Origin: Euryodendron excelsum
Lineage: Eukaryota; Streptophyta; Magnoliopsida; Ericales; Pentaphylacaceae
DNA: 64,000 bases
NCBI GenBank assembly: GCA_033060915.1
Contig: CM065379.1
Span: 22,385,318-22,449,317, forward strand
Reading direction: 5' to 3'
Below the pieces are notes generated by a model that saw only the letters and a program-made list of their open reading frames with translations, did not search any database and had not been told where the DNA came from. Positions 1-11,810 of this stretch are shown in pieces. How positions within the stretch are numbered: position 1 is the first letter of the stretch; each line of letters starts with the position of its first letter. Made by a program: the position numbers and the translations under genes.

Positions 1-1474
1 CCTGAGTTGCAAAGGATAATAAAAGACTTAGAGTATAGAAGCAAGATTCATCCAGGGTTTAAGTGGAGTCATGGCCTCCTTAAACATAAAGGAAAATTAG
101 TCATTGGGGCTGTATTGCTGCTAAATGAGAAGCTTTTAACAGAATTTCATAGTTCAACCAATAGTGGACATTCAAGCATTGACAAAACCATCAAGAGGAT
201 AAAAGGAATTTTTTTGGAAGCATCTCAAGAAGGATGTCAGGAAGTTCATTTCTGAACGTGCCAATTGCTAAAGGAATAAGAATGAAAATGTGTGAATACT
301 TGCACTACTGCAGCCTTTACCTATTCCAAACCAAGTTTGGACATCTATTGTAATAGACTTCATCGATGGTTTTTCTAGCTCTAGAGGGAAGAATTCTATT
401 ATGGTCATCATGGATAAGCTTAGTAAGTATGCACATTTTGTTTCCTTGACTCACCCATATATGGCCTAGGATATTGCTCAAGTCTTTATGGACAATATAT
501 TCAAATTGCATGATATGCCGAAGTTTATTATCACAGATAGGGACCTTGTGCTTAGTAGTAAATTCTGGCTAGAACTATTTTAGTTGCAATAGGTTGAGTT
601 GAGGCTTAGCTCGGCCTACCACTCCCAAATAGATAGACAGGTAAAAGTGTTGAATAGGTGCGTCAAGATAAGGTGCATCACTGGCGATAAGCCTCAGGAT
701 TGGCATAGATGGATTCCTCTAGCAGAGTGGTGGTATAACATCACTTACCATTCAGCTACAGGTACCACCCTTTATGAAGTAGTTTATGGCCAAGCCCCTC
801 CCCATCACACATATTCTTTATCCAAGACTCACCAGTAGCAGTAGTTAACATTACCCTTCGTGAGAGAGAGCAGACCATTCACATACTTAAAAGAACATCT
901 CCAAGTTGTTCAAAATCGGATGAAAAAGGTCACTGATCAACATAGATCTAAGCGTGAGTTTGTTATGGGTGATTGGGATTACTGAGACTTCAGCCATACA
1001 AACAATTGATAGCCTCTATGCGACGGGATAAGAAGCTCGCCCTGAGATATTAGAGCCCCTTTAAGGTATTGGAACGAATTGGGCCAGCGGCTTACAAGCT
1101 CTAGTTGCCTCTGACCAACAAGGTTCATCTAGTATTTCATGCTTCCAACTTGAAGAAGCATCTAGGCCAGTTGGTGGTTGCTTAGCCTGCATTGCCCCTA
1201 AACTAATTTAGAAGGTAGGTCGCAACTAGTACCAATCACAATTTTGAACAGTCATCTTATAAAAAGTAGCAATCAAGTTGTAACCAAAGTACTCATTCAG
1301 TGGTCGGATTCCTTTCTTGAGGACGCGACTAGGGAGGATTGGGCTACCATTCATGAGCGTTTTCACTGTTTGTGCCTTGAGGACAAGGCTCCTTTTCAAA
1401 GGGACGAAAATGTTACGAAGCGAAGTAGAGGAGGATTTGAATTCCCACCAATGGTCAAGAGCAACAGTCATTAG
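1..1474 (+). pseudogene. Reina-like Ty3/gypsy pol, integrase and chromodomain end (decayed)
   Basis: This is the C-terminal part of a chromovirus polyprotein; the upstream part lies outside the window. An integrase zinc-binding region with the LLTEFHSS-type stretch lies at about 1-240. After a frameshift near 250-310 comes the catalytic core, with a first Asp in VIDFIDGF (about 348-372) and a second in TDRD (about 534). The third catalytic position, normally Glu just before VLNR, reads Lys (codon 644-646). In-frame stops lie at 469, 581, 590 and 836 and several between 980 and 1230. A chromodomain-like tail (VLIQWSDSFLEDATREDW) lies at about 1290-1345. The last stop (1472-1474) falls inside the 3' LTR, as in several chromovirus families. 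The element cannot be active. Lineage (Reina) is inferred from the short LTR and the tail motif. Confidence 0.8.
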
Positions 1475-1797
1475 CTAACAAAAGAATAAAAGAAGTGATA
1501 AATAGAAATGCCAGGCTGGCTGCTTAAATAAATGAGTTGACATTCAGTGATTGAAAGAGGAGAAAAGAAGTTATATAACTGTATAACATACCCTGAGAAG
1601 CCCCAAACAGAGCATGTGAAGTAGTTAGTTAGTGAGGAGCATATTATTTGTTAATCGGTTAGAATTAGCGAGAAATGGGTTGTTATAATTCATTCTATAA
1701 AGTTGTAATTCTTAAGAAGTGTAAGGCATTGAAGAATTAATCATAACTCAGTCATTTCTTTCATTAGCAACTCTTCTCCTTAGACAAAACCGTAACA
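1411..1797 (+). mobile_element. 3' LTR of the Reina-like chromovirus (387 bp)
   Basis: The LTR starts TGTTAC and ends GTAACA, a perfect 6-bp terminal inverted repeat with the canonical TG...CA ends. A purine-rich stretch (AAAGGGACGAAAA, 1398-1410) directly precedes it and is the likely polypurine tract. The pol frame runs 64 bp into the LTR. The partner 5' LTR is outside the window, so the target duplication cannot be tested; the 3' flank begins ATTGC. Confidence 0.75.
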
Positions 1798-2234
1798 ATT
1801 GCAGTGGCATTAGGTGTACGAAAAATCAAGTCCATGTGTGATGGTCAAATAGTTTTGGATTTTGTCCCTTGAACAACTTCTCTTTTTGAATTGGTTTATT
1901 TCATTGTCATGTGACATGTCTAGTACTGAACATATATATATATATATATATGACTAGTGTTGTATACATCTATGTGCTCTATATTGATTATGGTGTGACA
2001 TGGACAAAGCAATTAACGTAGTTGTTTCACAACAATCAAAAGGAAAAATAAAGAAAGAAAGACGAAAGATGATGCACTTACCTAACCATTACGCGAAAAG
2101 GAGAAGAAGAACTCCTGTACGGATTGATTCGGCCTCCAAGGGAAGATAAAAGCTTCTTGCAGGAATCCCTTTACTCACGGCTCTGAAAGAAATTTTTGAT
2201 TGCTGAATTAATTGCGACAAAAGCTGGGGGATAA

Positions 2235-2372
2235 AATCAACTGGCACTAGTTTACTTGGCTAGGGTTCAAGCTTCTCGTAAGGAAGTCAAGGGTTTGATC
2301 CCCCTCCCCGTGTTCCTTCCCTAGCTTAGGCCTTCCTATTTGTAATCCCTTCTGATGTACCAAAAAAAGCTG
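2235..2372 (+). mobile_element. Possible tRNA-derived SINE remnant
   Basis: TAGTTTACTTGG at 2248-2259 fits the RNA polymerase III A-box consensus TRGYNNANNNGG. GGTTTGATCCC at 2292-2302 resembles a B box with about two mismatches. The 44-bp spacing is normal for tRNA-type promoters. A short A-run (2364-2371) follows about 60 bp later. The sequence does not fold as an intact tRNA gene that I can see. It could also be chance. Confidence 0.35.
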
Positions 2373-2509
2373 CGGGGTTATTCTTTTTATAGGAGGAAAA
2401 AATAAATCCTTTTACAATTATAGTTCAATTCCTACTCAAGTTGTATCTCAATTCCTCGTCAAATTAGGAATTGTGATTAATCTTAAGGAAATCAAATTTA
2501 TGATTAACA

Positions 2510-2632
2510 ATTCCTTATTAAATTTGGAGTTGCAAAATCTCAACAAGCCCATTCCTTATTAAATTTGGAGTTGTAGAAATTGAACAAGTCAATTCCTTAT
2601 AAAATTTGGAGCTGCACAATTCCAACTTAAGG
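2510..2632. repeat. Three-copy 41-bp tandem repeat
   Basis: The core ATTCCTTATTAAATTTGGAG recurs at 2510, 2551 and 2592, a period of exactly 41 bp, with a few substitutions (the third copy has ATAAAATTTGGAGC). No coding content. Confidence 0.8.
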
Positions 2633-2771
2633 AACGTTTACATTAAATTTCAAGAGAAATAGTCAATGATAAATACACTAAAAAATTCCACTGACATGAA
2701 ATTCAATCAAAATTTTGAGACCCGCTCACTTCTAACATTTTTGCAGGTACGTGAACAAGTCTCAAAGGGAC

Positions 2772-2776
2772 ATTTG
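2772..2776. repeat. Target-site duplication ATTTG, left copy
   Basis: ATTTG directly precedes the LTR start TGTCGCG and is repeated exactly after its end at 7340-7344. A 5-bp duplication is normal for LTR retrotransposon integrases. Confidence 0.85.
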
Positions 2777-5700
2777 TGTCGCGCCCTGATTTTTCGCACT
2801 TGAGAAAAATACACACAAGTGAAAAAAATACAATACTCTCTCGTTAGAACTTATCCTTCTAGAAGGACAAGTGCGACTATGTTTAAATTAGAAATTGATT
2901 TGACTAAGGGTTTGGAGTCACCACCTAACTTGATTAAGGTGAGTTAGATCACCTAAAACTAAGTGCAATCCGAAGATTAAACTTAGGATTTTTGAAAATG
3001 TTTTGAAAACTTCCTCAAGAGAGGGGTTTTTAGAAAATAGGTTGTTTGGCAATCTTTGAAAATATTTAAGCCCTTTTCGAAAATAACTCCATTTTGATTT
3101 TTGAAAACAGTGATTCTAGGTTCGGAGGTTGGTTACGTGTAGGAAAGGTGCAATAAGCCATCACCCTACCCTACCCTACCTTGCCCCGTCCTTGCCGTAC
3201 CTACATGTTTATTCACCCTAGGTTTACTCATTTGGAATCTTTGATTAATAAATATCCAATATTATCCACTTTAGAAAAGAACTATATGGAAGAAATTTGA
3301 TATGATGTATGACATGCAAGTGCGAGAGAGAGGTTTTGATTTTGAAAATAAATTTAAAAAGAAATATTTGACTTTGAAAATATATTTGAAAAGCAGATTT
3401 TGAAGCTTGAAAGAAAGTTTTAGAAATTGGAGTTGGTGATTTGAAAATAGATTTTAGAATTAGAAACTTGAAATAGATTATGGAATTAAAAGTTTGAAAA
3501 AGGTTGTGACCGCACCCATGAAGGTTGCCTACGTATCCCTTTTTAGGAATTAGATTAGTCGTAGTTCGGACAAAAGTCCAATTGAAAATAAACACTTTGA
3601 GGTTTTTGAAAAGTTTAATTTGGAAAGATTTGATTTGAAAAGAGTTTGATTTAAACTTGAAATAGAAGATTTGAAATTGAAATGTGGATTTAGAATTGAC
3701 TTTGATTTGAAAAGAGAGAACTTGGACTTGATTTAGAAAAATAGAGTTTGGAAGACATCTTGACCCTAATTGGAATTTAAAAACCATCTTGGTTTAAAAA
3801 AGAATTTTTAGAAAAGAGTTGAAAGCCTTCTAACTTTAGGATTAGGGTTGAACTAGGATTTAGGTATCCTAAGACCTAAGGTAACCTAGGGTGGAAGCTC
3901 ACACTTGGGAAAGACTTGATTTGGACTTAAGAAGTTTGATTTTAGAAAGTTTGGTTTTAGAAAACCTAGAATTAGGAAAGACTTGATTTGATTTAGAAAG
4001 ATTTGAGTTGAGTTAGAAATACTTGACTTGGAGTGAATTAGAAAAGACTTGACTTCAATGTTTGACTTATAAAATTTGGAAAGTTGAAATTTAAGAAAGA
4101 TTGAATTTAGAAAATCTTGGAATTAGGAATGTTTCAAAATAGGAAGGTTCCATTTTAGGAAAGTGTCAAATTATGAAAGTTTCAAATTAGGAAAGTTTTA
4201 AATTAAGAAAGTTTTCAAATTAAGAAAGTTTTGAATTTAGAAAGATTTGGTTCTTGTTTTCTAAACTAAAAGATTAGATTTTATTTCCAAAAAGAGATGA
4301 TTTGATTTAGTTTCTAAAATTGAAAGATTTGATTTAGTTTTCTAAATTATAAGATTGGATTTGACATGGAATTGAAAAGGTTGAGTTTTGAAAATCTAGG
4401 ATTTGGAAAGCTATGATTTTGTGTGAAAAAGAGATTTTGGAAATCTAGGATTTGATATAGAAGATAGTTTTGGAAACCTATGATTTGAAGCAAGAGAAGA
4501 AGTCATGTTTTTAGGAAATAGAATTAGGGTTTCCTAACTATGGAATCTAGGACTTGACTTGAACTCTAAGAAAAAGAGTTTTTGAAAAACAGACCTTTTA
4601 AAGAGAGTTTCTAGGAAAGAAATTTGAGTAGAGTTTTTAGAAAGTAGATTGTTAAACAGAAGTTTAAAAAGAGTTTTTGAAAAATAGACATTTGAATGGA
4701 CTTTTTGGAAAGGATTTTAAAAAGCAATTTGAAAAGAAGTTTGAATATGTACTTTTTGACAACCTTTTGAATATCTCACTTTCTTAAAACGATTCTAACC
4801 ATAAAGAGATTAGAACCATTCTATGTTGATGGTTTTAAAAACAACATGGATTTGAAAAATATGGACCAATATGATCACATTGAATATCACACTTTTCAAA
4901 AATAACCCTAGTCATAGAATAGCCAGAATCATCTTAAGATTGTGGTTTTGATGAAAAATAATTTAGGGTTTATACCTAAAATATGGACGTTGATGGTCAC
5001 AATGAATATAACACTTTTCTAAAACAATCCTAACTATGGAATGGTTAGAATCACTTTAAGATTGTGATTTTGAAAATAAGTTTTTGAATGCGAGAACTTT
5101 TGAAAACAAGTTTTGAATGGATGTATGACATGCACAATGCAAGTAGGGTCGTGAGCATACAAAGTTAGGTTTCACCACATAATCAAGGGGGCCGAATTCA
5201 CATAATCTAAGGTTGAACTAGAAGAAAGCCCCCAACACGGTGACTTTCAGTAGTCCTTCCTACATATGAATCGGGGAGTCCCTCGTTTCAAGCATGCAAA
5301 AAGGGGAGGTAGAAGATCGGGAATTAAAATAGAAGAAAACCCAAGTGGGTTAGGAGGAATAAGAGATGGGGGGGAAGTGCATAAACATAAAGAGAAAACC
5401 TACCTTGTCTTGTTTTTGTTTTACTTGCTTTTTTTGTTTTACTTTGTTTGATCTTTGAGAGCTTCCAAGTTGCAGCACTTTGAGTTTACAATAGAGGCTT
5501 TGGAGGTTTGTATTTAAGTGTATAGAGTGTATGAAGGCTAGGGTTAAAGTGTATGAAGGCTAAGGTTTGAAGAGACTAGAGGAAGCTAGGGTTTGGAGAG
5601 ACTTTGAGTTCTGTATTTTGAAAAACAGAGTTTTTTAATTGAGTTTGCGGACATTTTTTTACGTTGGGAAAGGCTCTGTATTTATAGACACAAAACTAAC

Positions 5701-7339
5701 TTGGCTCCTATTGTAGTGGCGCCAGGGCTTAATTTTTCTTGGCACTACTAGGAGTGGCGCCAACCACTTAGGAAAGCTTTAAGGGCAGCAAGAAATGTAT
5801 CTTTTGACCCTTGATGTGCAAGGCAAAAGATTTGGGTACTTGTACTAGTGACTACCATGTAATTTTTGGCTTGACTCCACTAAGAGCGACTCCAGAAGGT
5901 CTGGGAATATTCCGAGAGGTCAGGAATGATCCAGAAGACTAGAAATGGGGTAGAAACCCTTGAAATAGTGTCCCAGGGGTAACGAGCTTGAAAAATAATG
6001 TCGAGATTGTTGAAGTGGTTGGTTGAGCCATTAGGGGCAAAACAGTCAACTAGATCAAAAAACCACCGGAATGGACTTGGAATGTCTCATAAGAGGACTT
6101 AAAGGTTGGAAACACCCTTAAGAGTGTTCCAATGTTCCAGAAGGTTATCGGTTTGATACCTAGAGCTGATATGGTTAGAAAAGGTGACCGGCCTACTGGG
6201 GGCAAAATGGTCATTTTTGCACTGGGTTTACCGAAATAGACTCTGAATGATCCGAAAATGTGCCAGAATGTTGGGAATACTATTAGAAGCATTCCCATGA
6301 GGTTACCAGTTTGATACCCAGAGCTAGTGTGGTTCTTGGAGGCAATCGGATGACTAGGGGCAAAATAGTCATTTTGACTAGTTGGTCCCGGAATTGGTCC
6401 GAAACCGATTGGAAGGCATCTGAACATGCCGGATTATCTTTGGATCAATCTTAGAAGGGTGGACTTACCACTCTAAGGTCTTAGGTACTTTTTTGAGAAG
6501 CATGCCGGAAAATGCCCAAAGGGCAGTTTAGTCATTTTTCACTAAAGCAAGATAGCAGGCACTGGTGTTGACCTAGATTTTGAGTATTTTTGCCACTCTA
6601 ATGTTCTATGACGAGTTGGTTTCTAAAAGTATCTCGTTCTTTGGTAAACGTGTCACGGCCAAGAGGCGAGTTCGGTCCCGTGACAAAGGGGGTTTGTTGG
6701 TAATTCTTGATGTCGACCTGTTTGCAAGTGTTTCTGCCACTCTAATGGTTGCGATGTTTGTGAGTGTTTCCGCCACTCTGACGGTGCGCGTTTATTTCGG
6801 AGACCGCCTGATCTCGGAAAGCTGCTAAGTAGACTTATCATATGAGGAATCGACTTTCTCGAAAGACGTGCCGAATAATGGACATTTTTCATTGCCAGGC
6901 CAGCAAGTGCCAAAGGTGGACAATTCTACCATCTCAAAGACTTGGGTTTCATTCTGGTCAACGGCTTTGAAGGGACTTACCGTTCCGAAGAGTTTTCTTA
7001 AAAAACATGCTAGACTAGACGGTCTTACCGCCTGACGGATCAACTTTCTTGAAAGGCGCACCAAATTTGATTTGAATTGGAATTGGATTTGAAATTGGAT
7101 TAGAGATTGAAATGGAGACTTACTGTCTCTAGGAAGACGTGCCAATTGGGATTGGACCGAGCAATGCCACAAGAGCATTTTGGTCATTTTGCCTCTATTA
7201 GGGTCAGCGGGCCCACAAAGCAATTGAGTGATTGAATTGAGTTTGAAAGTTGATTTGAACTTAATTATATCTGTATTGATTTGAATATAAGTTCGGACGG
7301 ATTGAAAATTGCCAAGCGGGCAAAAATGGGGTGCTTACA
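2777..7339 (-). mobile_element. Solo LTR of a Tat-like family, 4.56 kb
   Basis: On the plus strand it begins TGTCGCGCCC and ends GTGCTTACA. It is homologous along its length to 51950-56347, which lies next to a polypurine tract; that fixes the orientation as minus (5' end TGTAAGCACCCC). Flanking ATTTG copies show a complete solo LTR left by recombination between the two LTRs of one element. LTRs this long are typical of Tat/Ogre-type Ty3/gypsy elements. Much of 3250-4750 is an imperfect purine-rich repeat built on gaaagtttgatttagaaa-like units; long 'ORFs' on its pyrimidine strand are composition artefacts. No gene inside is supported. Confidence 0.85.
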
Positions 7340-7344
7340 ATTTG
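7340..7344. repeat. Target-site duplication ATTTG, right copy
   Basis: Exact repeat of 2772-2776, immediately after the ...TTACA end of the solo LTR. Confidence 0.85.
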
Positions 7345-7807
7345 TAGACACGCAAATTTGGGCAATCACAAATAACCTCGTGTCTTGTGGCTACAAACAT
7401 ACCCATTTGTTCACTACCCACAACTTGGATATTTCCATTCTTACATCCACTTAATACATGCCTTCTTTTCTCATAAGTATATCCATCTGCAAAATTTTTC
7501 AGTCCCAAGTAATTAGACCAAGAGTGGCTAACCATTGTATTCCTAGAACCATGTCACAGCCTCCCAATGGAAGAATCCTCATATCAGCACTGAAACTTAT
7601 ACCTTGCATTTCCCACTTACAATTTCCATATACAAAGGTGTTGTAGACCTTTGTCCCATTGGCCACCGAAACAGTTAAAGGATTGGTTGGTTGTAATGAA
7701 CACCCTGTTCTTTTAGCCACAATAGGGTCCAACAAGTTATGTGTGCTACCAAAATCGATTAGTACACTAACTAGCTTCTTCTTAATATTGCCTCGTACCT
7801 TCATAGT
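7345..7807 (-). pseudogene. Ty3/gypsy retropepsin (protease) fragment
   Basis: Read on the minus strand, this encodes an aspartic protease of a gypsy retrotransposon. The active-site region reads VLIDFGSTHNLLD (the usual DSGST is DFGST here), and the hydrophobic ...CDMVLGIQWLATLG segment follows, as expected near the protease C-terminus. A frameshift near 7500 breaks it. It is the continuation of the gag fragment at 9196-9820, separated by a hAT-like insertion. A Tat-like solo LTR lies just beyond its downstream end. Confidence 0.75.
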
Positions 7808-9187
7808 AAGGGTGCACATGGATTGATTCAGTTCAGTTCGATTTAATGCCTGACTCAGAACTAAATCAATCACCATCGATTCTGTAATTTCTAACCCATA
7901 ACCGATCCAATGCCTCAAAAGAACCAAACCAATAATCTTCGGTTTGGTTTTGTTCAAACCGTGGGTCTACTAATATTTTAAAAATATAATGGCAAATTGG
8001 TTTAGATTGGCCCATTAAATGCCAACTTCAGAACAAGGTTGTCTAGGCTTAAACTATATTAGAAAGAGGGTGAGACCTCCCTTTAAAATGAGGCAATAGC
8101 AGTTGGTTTCAATTTCTAGCCGATGTGGGATAAGTTCATGTGAAAAAATTTTAGAAAAGGGAATGACTTACAGAGGAGTAAACGTAAGAGACATCACCTT
8201 TTTTGGGAGCTAAAATCCTCCCAGCCACTTGATGAAGTCTCACTTGATCAAGCCAATTAAAAAGTCAAGTATGTGTTTGTCCTAATTAAATTTAGAAAAA
8301 CACGTGTTAACACAAATTGAAATAATAATTAAAGCATTGAAGAGTAAAGACCTATCAGCCACCACCCTGCTTTGCTTTGACTGATTTCTCATAGCATCAA
8401 AACACCAATCAATCTCAAAGCATCTCTGTAGCAGATTTCTAATATTTTCTTACTCTATTTTTTCATAGCAGTTCTCACTTTCTTTCCATATGTCACAAGT
8501 AGCAAACTTTGTCATTCGCACTCTATGGAGGTTGCACACCCAAAACTGATAAATATTAATTAATGATTTATGAAACTGTATTTATATTAGCAAATAAAAT
8601 TCAATTGGTATCAACCAATAAGTATTATTATCTAGGTCTTCTCTGATCTTTGGTAACTAGGTCTTGTCTCTTTTGGATCTCCGAGTTTCAGAAAAGTCAG
8701 CAGGAGGACATGTTTGTTTAGTTCAAACTATTTTATAATTCTACATATCTATATTTAACTAATCAATATATCCCTCTGAGCTTTATCTTTTCTGGGGTTT
8801 TGCAGGTTGAGAAAATCTAATAGGATAACATATTTCATTATATTTACTGCTACAACAATGTGTTTTGCAAGTTGAGATAATCCCGTATCAGAAAGAAGTA
8901 GCAGATATTTTTCTTTATAAACATTCCATAAGCTATTAATGTTTAAAAGGGTAGTCTTGCATGGAACTTGGGAGTAGTTTAGGACTACTTTATACCGATC
9001 GGTTCTCCTCGGGTTAATTCGGTTATAATGCATATACACCCAAGAATCGAACCGATCTTTTCGGTTTCAAAAATTTGGGAACAGGAACCAAACTGAACCA
9101 TGGTATGGAAAAACCAAACCAAACTGAACTAATCTTTTCGGGTTCGGTTTGGGTCTCAAGTCTCTTAGGTTGGTCATGTAGCCTTGC
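7808..9187. mobile_element. hAT-like insertion splitting the gypsy gag-protease fragment
   Basis: The gypsy reading frame stops matching at about 7807 and resumes at about 9188 in the middle of the gag-protease linker. The flanks carry an 8-bp near-duplication, TTCATAGT (7800-7807) and TTTATAGT (9188-9195). The ends read AAGGGTGCACATGG on the left and, reverse-complemented, GCAAGGCTACATGACC on the right, weakly similar inverted repeats. Eight-base duplications fit the hAT superfamily. The interior holds several GGTTCGGTTTGG-type stretches (7825-7965 and 9035-9170) common near the ends of plant non-autonomous elements. No transposase is visible. Confidence 0.5.
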
Positions 9188-9820
9188 TTTATAGTCTTGA
9201 AAGAAGTCGATCTTGAAATAGCATATACTAATATTTGAGAGGGTCCTTCTGTTCTTCTTCTTTTGAACCATTTGTTGGGTTTTGCACTTCTTTGGGTTCA
9301 TCAATCTCTTTTGCCTCCAGTAGATATAATTGCTTCTTCTAGCACCTATGCACTCTAACAAACTTTTCATATCAATTGTAGCACAATCCCTTTTCCCTTC
9401 TTGCCTCCATTTCTTTTTCAGTGAGCCTCTTAATTGGAATTGTTGTCATGCCTCGGTTTGTTTGTGTATTTGTATTGTGGTTCCATCCTGCCTTCTTGTT
9501 ATTGTTTGTGATATTGTTTCAGGGGTTGAATTTGGTTCTTCTTACAATTGCCTCTGTGCTTTCTTTTTGTAATCTGGCCAGATTAATGGCCTGAACAATG
9601 CTAGTAGGCTGGAACATCTGAACACTTGCCTTGATTTGCTCCTTCAAACCACTAATAAAACAGCTTACAAAGAACCCCTCAGACAGGCCCTTCGTCCTAT
9701 TAGCCAATTCTTCAAACTTTTCTTAATAAACCCTAACAATCGATACCTGTTTGAGCTTAGTGAGTTCTCCAATTGCATCCTCTCACAAGTGTGTATGAGT
9801 AAGTTTCTGCTCAAATGAAA
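9188..9820 (-). pseudogene. Ty3/gypsy gag fragment with zinc knuckle
   Basis: Minus-strand gag. The segment LANRTKGLSEGFFVSCFISG (about 9650-9705) is typical retrotransposon gag. It is followed at about 9360-9420 by a zinc-knuckle remnant (GLCYN...EKFVRVHRC; the second Cys codon has become TGA-like through frame damage) and a Glu-rich linker that leads into the protease at 7345-7807. Frameshifts and stops occur around 9310, 9390 and 9515. The N-terminal part is missing, because a Sirevirus-type LTR begins near 9815. The lineage looks chromoviral, possibly the same as the element at 1-1797, which I could not test. Confidence 0.7.
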
Positions 9821-11105
9821 ACCCCCCAAGTAAGATAAAAATGAAGTATAAGATGTAATCAATGGATCTTTACGTTCAATTCTTTATCTTGTGTTCTTCT
9901 TACTCTTAGATGTGTTGGGGATCTTCTATAGATAGCCCTCCTTCAAATCTAGCCGTTAGAGACACTATTGATATGTTTTAATGCAAAGTCGGCCTGTTAG
10001 AGCATTCAAATTTTTTAACTGTTACGGGCATGTGTCGACATTACTTCTTCAAGGTGTCAACACTATTAAATCTAGTTTAGCACTGTCTAGAAGGTGTTGC
10101 GGTAGGTGTCACGGCAAGTGTTAGCACTTCCTTCAAAACTTCCAATTCTAACTATCAAATTTGTCAACCATATCATAATGTGTTGACAATTTCATAGGCT
10201 ATATCCTTTAGTTGTACACTATCTTGAAGGTGTTGAGGAAGGTGTCGATTAAGGTGTCCACACTTCTTCAAACCTTTGTAAATCAGACTTCTGAAGGTGT
10301 CAATCATTCCAGTGGCTACTTTTCTTCATTCGCATATTGTCTTCAATGTGTTGACAAGAGTCATTTAAGTTGTCGACAAGAGCTTCAAAATAAAACATGA
10401 AGATAAGGCATTTTCAACGTGTCAACCATATCTAGATGTGTTGACAATAACTCTGAGCATAATCTAAGCAGGTTGAGTCTTGAGCAAAGTGTCAACTATA
10501 CTTGAAAGGTGTTGACAATAGTTGTAAAACTTTCTTCTTTTGAGAATTGAAGGTCTTCATCAAGGTGTCAACCACATCTTGAATGTGTCGACAAGATCTT
10601 CTTGCATTTTCTGATAACCTTTAAACATTGTGTCAACCATCTTGAAGATGTGTTGACAGTAGCTTCTAGTGTTTCAAAAGGTCTTCAACATAGATGGTCA
10701 AGGTGTCGACTATATTTGTAAAGTGTTGGCACTTATGTCTTCAATTCTGCTTAAAATTCTTTGAATTGTGAGCACTCCAATTTACCCTTCAGTCTTCAAA
10801 GATTGATTACAAATCATATTGAAATCCTTCAAATGAGCTTCCTTGAGTTCTTGAATCCTTATAAGACCTTCAGTCTTTTATATATCAAATTAATCCATTA
10901 ATTCCTCTGCAAGGTTCCTCCATCAATCTTCAAGTTCTTTAATCCATCTTCAAATCTAAGCAATCTTTTTGTTGGGTACTCAATCATCTCAATCATGTTA
11001 TCAATGACTTATAATATAATCTGCACACTTAATTATAGCCATTAGATAACTATCACATCGTTTGTTATTATCGAAATTAACATGAGGATCAACCTTGAGT
11101 CAACA
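9815..11105 (-). mobile_element. Sirevirus-type LTR, minus orientation
   Basis: On the minus strand it starts at 11105 with TGTTGACTCAAGGTTGATCC and soon continues ...TCGATAATAACAAA. This is the same layout as the Sirevirus LTR at 26635 (TGTTGAGTCAATGCC ... GATGATAACAAAAC). It carries many GTGTCGACA/GGTGTTGACA motifs (10030-10740) and then an 'acggctag...' region before the 3' part, again in the same order as the other Sirevirus LTR. The left boundary is inferred: a plausible end is ...GGGGTTTTCA near 9815-9820, with only a 3-of-5 match for a target duplication. No primer site or internal region adjoins, so it is a solo or truncated LTR. Confidence 0.6.
10030..10740. repeat. Cluster of GTGTCGACA-type motifs
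   Basis: About fifteen copies of GTGTCGACA, GTGTCAAC or GTGTTGACA occur at 20-70 bp spacing, for example around 10030, 10240, 10290, 10345, 10420, 10490, 10565, 10590, 10630 and 10705. The unmutated core GTCGAC is a palindrome. The spacing is irregular, so it is not a simple tandem satellite. Confidence 0.75.
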
Positions 11106-11810
11106 TCATTTTCTTTTCAATAGGAACAGTCTTTAAAATTATGACTATGATGATTGTCGAGCTAAAATCTTTTATTGACGAATATATATGGCCGACGCAT
11201 GCAATTTTCACGCTTGTGCACATATACTCATCAATGAATGATTGATATTTGTTGCAATTTTCATTCCATGTTATTGTATTCTACTTCTTCCCAATTTGAT
11301 GTTTCTATTTGTTTTAAAATTCTAACAAGAGGACGCATAACACCCATACACTTCCTTCAGCTACAACCAAATTCCCTTGCTAGCCTCTTGGTTACGATGT
11401 CTTTTCTTCCTTTGTAGACTTTTGGAAGACTAATCATATCCTCTGTTTATTTTTGCTTGACTTTCATATTTTGAAGGCTGATCAATTGAACTATATTTTT
11501 TTTCAGAGAGTAGAAACTTTGTTCACGAGCCACAAGGACTGAAAACTTGCATTGGCTATTGCTCTAATTGCATTATTTACTGAATCTTTTCTTTGCACCA
11601 TCACGTGCTGAGTTTGGTGAAAACACCATATCCTTTTCTATTTGGCTTTCACTTTAGGACTTGTGTAAATAATTACATTCAATCACTTTTTGATTTCTTA
11701 TTCCTTTTAGGAATCACTTGTCTACAGAAGCACTTGATTCTCCAATTTGCTAGATCCATCCATTGCACATTATTTATTTATCTATTTTGCTATAGAGCAA
11801 CTTTAATAAT
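11106..11810. other. Unassigned stretch
   Basis: An open frame exists from 11593, but its first 70 residues have no recognisable domain. In the expected Tat layout the 3' LTR of the element carrying the PMD reading frame would lie here or further left; I could not find its ends. Confidence 0.4.

Larger units (their letters stand above)
1798..2771. other. Intergenic stretch without a gene
   Basis: No supported coding region. It holds an (AT)n microsatellite at 1932-1951, a possible SINE remnant (2235-2372) and a three-copy 41-bp tandem repeat (2510-2632), listed separately. Confidence 0.6.

Noticed and set aside
3245..3787. 180-residue minus-strand open frame rich in Phe, Lys and Ser
   Set aside because: It lies in the purine-rich degenerate repeat of the solo LTR; the pyrimidine-rich strand lacks stops by composition. 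The corresponding region of the second LTR copy is not open.
10030..10740. CRISPR-like look of repeated short motifs
   Set aside because: The repeats are 9-12 bp, imperfect and irregularly spaced, in a plant LTR; nothing supports a CRISPR array.
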